A stretch of DNA of 10,053 nucleotides from positions 1 to 10,053 of the forward strand of contig JBGAWJ010000055.1 of NCBI GenBank assembly GCA_044227605.1, written 5' to 3'. This DNA is from JAEUKQ01 sp044227605. Its GTDB lineage: Bacteria; Pseudomonadota; Alphaproteobacteria; JAEUKQ01. How positions within the stretch are numbered: the stretch's first letter is position 1; each line of letters starts with the position of its first letter. The notes below the pieces were generated by a model that saw nothing but the letters and a program-made list of their open reading frames with translations, was not told where the DNA came from and did no database searches. A program made the position numbers and the translations under genes. Below, one piece after another: positions 6,913-10,053 of the stretch.

Positions 6913-7468
6913 AAAATTATGGGATAGTTTTAAATTAGTGAGTGGTATGATCATTCCGCCGCCTTTACCGGCGGATAGTAAAATCTCTGGTCTGCAGGAT
7001 TTCACCTTTCCCTTGCTGGACGGATCGATTTTGCGTTTAAAAGATATGGCTGGCCAGGTTGTGTTGGTGGTTAATACGGCATCAAATTGTGGCTTTACCC
7101 CACATTATGAAAAGCTTGAGCAATTATGGCAACAATATCGGCAGCAAGGTTTTTTTATAATAGGCATTCCTTCAAATAATTTTGCTGGCCAGGAACCAGA
7201 TTCCAACCAACATATTGCCAATTTTTGCCAAACCAATTTTCACCTCACTTTCCCTGTTACGACCAAACAAGAAGTGACGGGCCAACAGGCGCATCTGCTC
7301 TATCAATGGTTGTACCAGCAATTGGGGAAAAGGGGTTGCCCGAAGTGGAATTTCCATAAATTCCTATTTGACCGCCATGGGCATGTGCGGGCAAGCTGGT
7401 CTGCGTTAACAAACCCTGCAAGCGCCGTCGTTCGCAGAAAAATTGAAGAATTATTGAAAGAAAAATAA
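6902..7468 (+). CDS. Glutathione peroxidase family protein (cysteine type, probably thioredoxin-dependent)
   Basis: This enzyme reduces hydrogen peroxide or lipid hydroperoxides. It has 188 residues, with the family core from about 30 onward. The catalytic tetrad is visible: Cys63 in NTASNCGFTPHYEKLE, Gln97 in FAGQEP, and Trp149-Asn150 in PKWNFHKFL. Cys109 in NFCQTNF aligns with the resolving Cys82 of yeast Gpx3/Orp1 (FCQLNYG). That suggests a disulfide mechanism recycled by thioredoxin rather than glutathione; this rests on a remembered alignment. The N-terminus carries about 27 extra residues without signal-peptide character. The ATG at 6902 overlaps the end of the Mo-enzyme gene by 11 nt (frame +2) and has only a weak purine-rich upstream stretch, so translational coupling is likely. 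An internal ATG at 6947 would give 173 residues and is a real alternative start. Confidence 0.92.
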   Translation: MVGKKLWDSFKLVSGMIIPPPLPADSKISGLQDFTFPLLDGSILRLKDMAGQVVLVVNTASNCGFTPHYEKLEQLWQQYRQQGFFIIGIPSNNFAGQEPDSNQHIANFCQTNFHLTFPVTTKQEVTGQQAHLLYQWLYQQLGKRGCPKWNFHKFLFDRHGHVRASWSALTNPASAVVRRKIEELLKEK

Positions 7469-7491
7469 GCAGGGATCCCGGTGCTGCTTTT
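7467..7491 (+). terminator. Weak terminator-like hairpin after gpx
   Basis: AAGCAG (7467-7472), starting in the gpx stop codon, pairs with CTGCTT (7484-7489) across an 11-nt loop and ends in four Ts. The stem is short and the T tract is minimal, so this is only a candidate. Confidence 0.3.
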
Positions 7492-7614
7492 GAGAGATGC
7501 AGGATTTTTATTTGAGGAAGGATCAGGCAGGATTGGTGGGAACAGCGGCAGTCCCGCAACAGCAATCCAATTGAATTTTAGCGATAAATAAAGAAAATGT
7601 GATGAGAAAACGGA

Positions 7615-8283
7615 ATGGTTAAAGGGTTAAAATCAGGCTCACGGTTTTTGGCGGTTCGTGTCAAAAAAACAACGGGGCGCAGCATTTCTTCCGCCCGCTG
7701 GCTGCAACGCCAATTGAATGACCCCTATGTCCATGAGGCGCAGAAAGTGGGATACCGTTCCCGGGCGGCCTTTAAATTAATACAACTGGACGATCAATAT
7801 CATTTCTTGAAGCCTGGCCAAAAGGTTATTGATTTAGGGGCCGCTCCTGGCGGTTGGACGCAAATTGCGGTGGAGCGCGGGTGCAAGGTGACGGCTGTAG
7901 ATATCCTTGATATGCCGCCAATTGAAGGGGCAGAATTCATCCAAATGGATTTCAGCTTAGCGGATGCGGCGGAAAAACTGCAGAAAAGAGTTGGCAGTAA
8001 AGTGCAGGTGGTATTAAGTGACATGGCCCCTAATACTACCGGTCATATCAACACCGATCATTTGCGAATTATGGCGTTGGCAGATATGTCCTATGAATTC
8101 GCGCACCTGATGTTGGCACCTAACGGTACTTTCTTGGTGAAATTACGCCAGGGGGGGGCCCAGCAAGAGTTGTTGAGGAGATTAAAACATGATTTTTCCC
8201 AAGTCCGCCATGTCAAACCCCCTGCCAGCCGACCCGATTCTTCTGAATTATATCTTCTGGCCCTTGGATTCCGAGGGACTTAG
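7615..8283 (+). CDS. rlmE: 23S rRNA (uridine(2552)-2'-O)-methyltransferase
   Basis: RlmE (FtsJ/RrmJ) transfers a methyl group from S-adenosylmethionine to the 2'-O of U2552 in the A-loop of 23S rRNA, late in 50S subunit assembly. It has 222 residues with an N-terminal basic extension typical of alphaproteobacterial versions. Visible motifs are the family entry SSARWLQRQLNDPYV (25-39), GYRSRAAFKL (46-55), the SAM-binding VIDLGAAPGGWTQ (71-83), and LSDMAPNTTGH (134-144). The catalytic tetrad is complete: Lys54, Asp136, Lys176 and Glu211, matching K38-D124-K164-E199 of E. coli. The sequence after Lys176 reads LRQGG, where Arg replaces the hydrophobic residue I would expect. It is encoded next to an eight-G run (8151-8158). 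The gene stands alone, 146 bp after gpx, and the ATG at 7615 has only a weak ribosome binding site. Confidence 0.96.
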   Translation: MVKGLKSGSRFLAVRVKKTTGRSISSARWLQRQLNDPYVHEAQKVGYRSRAAFKLIQLDDQYHFLKPGQKVIDLGAAPGGWTQIAVERGCKVTAVDILDMPPIEGAEFIQMDFSLADAAEKLQKRVGSKVQVVLSDMAPNTTGHINTDHLRIMALADMSYEFAHLMLAPNGTFLVKLRQGGAQQELLRRLKHDFSQVRHVKPPASRPDSSELYLLALGFRGT

Positions 8284-8311
8284 TATTCCAAGATATTATG
8301 ATCGAAAAAGG

Positions 8312-8340
8312 TTGTTTCGGCTGAATCATGGGCGTATAAA
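8312..8340 (+). promoter_or_regulatory. Candidate corA promoter
   Basis: TATAAA (8335-8340) is a good -10, with TTGTTT (8312-8317, weak -35) exactly 17 bp upstream. A rival -10 is GATAAT at 8378-8383 with TTGGTA at 8353-8358 (19-bp spacer), which would start transcription near 8390. Either would leave a structured leader before corA. Confidence 0.35.
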
Positions 8341-8354
8341 TAAGCCCATAGATT
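8324..8354 (+). other. Stem-loop between rlmE and corA
   Basis: AATCATGGGC (8324-8333) pairs with GCCCAT (8344-8349) and, past one bulged A, with GATT (8351-8354), closing a 10-nt loop. No T run follows, so it is not a standard intrinsic terminator. Its loop contains the TATAAA that could serve as the corA -10. It may end rlmE transcripts in a factor-dependent way or mark a binding site. Confidence 0.4.
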
Positions 8355-8389
8355 GGTAAGCGTTGGATGAATTGAATGATAATAATATT

Positions 8390-8436
8390 TGTAGGGATGG
8401 GGGGGCGGGAAGTTCGGGGTATTGCTGTGCCCTACA
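8390..8436 (+). promoter_or_regulatory. Structured G-rich leader upstream of corA
   Basis: TGTAGGG (8390-8396) is perfectly complementary to CCCTACA (8430-8436). The 33-nt loop between contains a seven-G run (8399-8405), GGG (8407-8409) and GGGG (8416-8419), separated by loops of 1 and 6 nt. With the GGG at 8394, or by splitting the seven-G run, this meets the usual four-tract G-quadruplex pattern. It ends 30 nt before the corA ATG. It matches no riboswitch class I can recall, including the M-box. Function is not established. Confidence 0.4.
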
Positions 8437-8466
8437 TCTCCCGGAACGAATGAGGGGAAAACAGGA

Positions 8467-9441
8467 ATGAGTTCAATTGCTGGCTTTGCTGTTTATGAGA
8501 ATGGTATTCGTGTCACCGATGTCACGTTAGAGCAGGTAACCCAGTTAAAATGGGGGAAAGACCGTTTTGTTTGGATTGGCTTACATGAACCGGATGCCGA
8601 GCTTTTAGACAAAGTGCAACGGCTGTTCGGGCTGCATGAATTAGCAGTTGAAGATGCGCGTGTTGCCCATCAGCGGCCTAAAATCGAACTCTATGGCAAT
8701 TCCCTGTTCGTGGTGTTGCATACCGCCCAAAAAAGTGCTGATAACCCGATCGAGTTTGGGGAAACACATGTTTTTATGGGCAACGGCTATATTGTGACGG
8801 TGCGGCACGGGGCCTCATCGGGTTATTCTGAGGTAAGGGCTAGGTGTGAAAACCAACCGCATATGCTCAGGAAAGGTCCTGATTTTGTCCTTTATTCCCT
8901 AATGGATTTCATTGTTGACCATTACATGCCGATTGTCAGCAATATCAAAGACAAAGTAGAGGATCTGGAAGATGATGTTTTCAAGAAGCCGTTCGATTCT
9001 AGAACCGTTGAGGACATATACGGTCTTAAACGCGACCTCATGTCATTAAAGCGGATTATTTCCCCCCTAACCGAAATGATTAACCGGCTGCTGCGCTTCG
9101 ATATCACCTTGATTGACCGGGATACGCATGCGTATTTTCGCGATGTGCAGGACCATGTCATCCGGTTGCTGGAAAGTATCGATTCGATGCGGGAATTATT
9201 AACATCGGCGTTGGAAGCGCACTTGCTGTTAACCAGCGTCCAACAAAACGAAGTGACCAAGAAATTAGCTGGCTGGGCGGCTATTTTAGCGGTACCGACC
9301 GCCATTTGCGGCATTTATGGAATGAATTTTGATTTTATGCCGGAATTGAGGTGGCGGTACGGATATTTTACCGTTACGGGTACGATCATTAGCATTTGTA
9401 GTTATATGTTTTACCGTTTCCGCAAAGCCGGTTGGTTATAG
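8467..9441 (+). CDS. corA: CorA-type magnesium/divalent cation channel
   Basis: CorA forms a homopentameric inner-membrane channel for magnesium (also cobalt and nickel) uptake, gated by cytosolic magnesium. From the ATG at 8467 it has 324 residues. An in-frame TTG at 8422 would add 15 residues, but the ATG has GAGGGG 10 nt upstream and starts like the family. Visible features are the N-terminal cytosolic domain with LHELAVEDARVAHQRPKIE (56-74), the long helical stalk (about 140-265, with the DKVEDLEDDVF stretch), and two C-terminal transmembrane helices near 269-286 and 301-317. The selectivity signature GMN is at 285-287 in YGMNFDFMPEL. The protein ends in the short basic tail RFRKAGWL. Length and motifs are normal. 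The cupin gene follows after 14 nt and is probably in the same transcript. Confidence 0.95.
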   Translation: MSSIAGFAVYENGIRVTDVTLEQVTQLKWGKDRFVWIGLHEPDAELLDKVQRLFGLHELAVEDARVAHQRPKIELYGNSLFVVLHTAQKSADNPIEFGETHVFMGNGYIVTVRHGASSGYSEVRARCENQPHMLRKGPDFVLYSLMDFIVDHYMPIVSNIKDKVEDLEDDVFKKPFDSRTVEDIYGLKRDLMSLKRIISPLTEMINRLLRFDITLIDRDTHAYFRDVQDHVIRLLESIDSMRELLTSALEAHLLLTSVQQNEVTKKLAGWAAILAVPTAICGIYGMNFDFMPELRWRYGYFTVTGTIISICSYMFYRFRKAGWL

Positions 9442-9455
9442 GAAGGCCATATCTC

Positions 9456-9854
9456 ATGAAAAAGCAACAATCGATTCCCCAACCTTTCTCCCTTTCAACC
9501 AATGGTCGACCAGGGGAAATTGCTGTCCCTAAAAAAATTATCCACGGGAAACCAGTCACCACTTCTTGGAATCAATTCACCGATGCCCATGAACAGTTTT
9601 TCTGCGGTATTTGGCATTCAACAATCGGGTGTTGGCAAGTGCAATATGATGAAAATGAGTTATGTTTTGTACTGCAGGGCAAGGTCCTATTGACAGATAC
9701 AGGCGGCAACCAACAGGTTTTTCAAGCAGGGCAGGCCTTTGTGATCCCCGCGGGTTTCAAGGGAAGATGGGAAACGATTGAGCCCGTAGAAAAAATTTAT
9801 GCAATCCATCTCGATGCAAGTAAAGCAATCGATAATCACCAGGCAAAAAAATAA
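9456..9854 (+). CDS. Small cupin-domain protein (DUF861/Cupin_3 type)
   Basis: This is a single-domain cupin of 132 residues, related to the domain found in (S)-ureidoglycine aminohydrolase and EutQ-like proteins. The conserved run is recognisable: TTSWNQFTDAHEQFFCGIWH (35-54), followed by YDENELCFVLQGKVLLTD (64-81) and the second cupin motif FQAGQAFVIPAGFKGRWE (89-106). Many metal-binding cupins have two His and a Glu in motif 1; here the acidic residues of the DENE stretch are present but the histidines are not evident, as in much of this subfamily. No substrate can be assigned. The ATG at 9456 has GGAAGG 9 nt upstream, overlapping the corA stop codon by one base. An in-frame TTG inside corA at 9432 is less likely. 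The spacing suggests co-transcription with corA. Confidence 0.85.
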   Translation: MKKQQSIPQPFSLSTNGRPGEIAVPKKIIHGKPVTTSWNQFTDAHEQFFCGIWHSTIGCWQVQYDENELCFVLQGKVLLTDTGGNQQVFQAGQAFVIPAGFKGRWETIEPVEKIYAIHLDASKAIDNHQAKK

Positions 9855-9868
9855 AACCTGGTAAAAAA

Positions 9869-9898
9869 TTGGCATTTCCCTGGAATATTTGTTATTCT
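9869..9898 (+). promoter_or_regulatory. Weak candidate promoter before the terminal gene
   Basis: TTGGCA (9869-9874) and TATTCT (9893-9898) are separated by 18 bp in the 120-bp AT-rich gap after the cupin gene. Both elements match the sigma70 consensus only partly. Confidence 0.25.
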
Positions 9899-9974
9899 TA
9901 TTCAGCAACGGAAGATACAGATTATTAACCTTTTCCCGTTAGGATGAATAAAAAGCAATTCTTTGGATGAAATA

Positions 9975-10053
9975 ATGAAAAATTCTTCCCCCTTTCGCTT
10001 GGCAACTTACAATATTCACCGCTCACTCGGGGTAGATGGTGAATTTGCACCGA
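9975..10053 (+). CDS. Endonuclease/exonuclease/phosphatase-fold protein, 5' end only
   Basis: Only the first 26 codons are present before the window ends. They encode MKNSSPFRL followed by ATYNIHRSLGVDGEFAP. The TYNIHR...GVDG pattern near the N-terminus is characteristic of the endonuclease/exonuclease/phosphatase superfamily (Mg-dependent phosphodiesterases), where the Asn of YNIH lies in the active site. In the family the next segment is normally a D-x-x-R-I-A helix, which falls outside the window. The ATG at 9975 has GGA 8 nt upstream. An earlier ATG at 9944 is out of frame and ends after eight codons. Whether the substrate is DNA, a phosphoinositide or something else cannot be judged from this fragment. 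Confidence 0.75.
   Translation, partial: MKNSSPFRLATYNIHRSLGVDGEFAP

Noticed and set aside
8390..8466. Known magnesium or manganese riboswitch (M-box, yybP-ykoY) before corA
   Set aside because: I could not find the conserved core segments of either class; only a generic structured leader is supported.
9838..9862. ACCAGG/CCTGGT hairpin over the cupin stop codon as a terminator
   Set aside because: It is followed by As, not Ts, on the plus strand, and the loop is 13 nt; termination in either direction is not supported.
1..10053. CRISPR array, phage, toxin-antitoxin or restriction genes
   Set aside because: No regularly spaced repeats and no protein with such motifs were found anywhere in the window.

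Overview
The window looks like chromosomal DNA from a Gram-negative bacterium, most likely an alphaproteobacterium of modest GC content (mid-40s percent judged by eye). The support is the close fit of ArgD, Hsp33, RlmE, CorA and the cupin to what I remember of alphaproteobacterial proteins, plus the argD/hslO neighbourhood. I cannot name a genus. Nearly everything is ordinary housekeeping, transport and redox content. I see no phage, plasmid, CRISPR or defence genes, and no tRNA or rRNA genes.

Left part (1-4357, all minus strand). At the edge is a frameshifted, cut-off IS1595/ISXO2-type transposase. Its upstream end abuts, and may overlap, the 3' end of hslO (redox-switched chaperone Hsp33). 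Reading leftwards from 4357 the order is: a six-helix membrane protein of unknown function, an ABC-2 transporter permease without its ATPase, argD (acetylornithine aminotransferase), and hslO. A strong sigma70-like promoter (TTGACA, 17 bp, TATCCT) precedes the first of these. An intrinsic-terminator-like hairpin sits on the argD stop codon, so hslO is probably transcribed separately. argF, which usually lies between argD and hslO in this class, is absent.

Middle (4358-4842). This 485-bp divergent intergenic region holds the leftward promoter, an operator-like inverted repeat, an 11-bp direct repeat and a G-rich stretch. I find no convincing gene in it.

Right part (4843-10053, all plus strand). 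The genes are an MscS-family mechanosensitive channel, a cytoplasmic sulfite-oxidase-fold molybdenum enzyme, a cysteine glutathione peroxidase whose start overlaps the Mo-enzyme stop by 11 nt, rlmE (23S rRNA U2552 2'-O-methyltransferase), corA (magnesium/divalent cation channel), a small DUF861-type cupin tightly behind corA, and the first 26 codons of an endonuclease/exonuclease/phosphatase-fold protein that runs off the window.

Two loose functional themes recur: envelope ion and osmotic handling (mscS, corA, ABC permease) and redox stress (hslO, gpx, Mo oxidoreductase). The most unusual non-coding signal is the corA leader, where a 7-bp helix encloses a run of G tracts fitting a G-quadruplex pattern.
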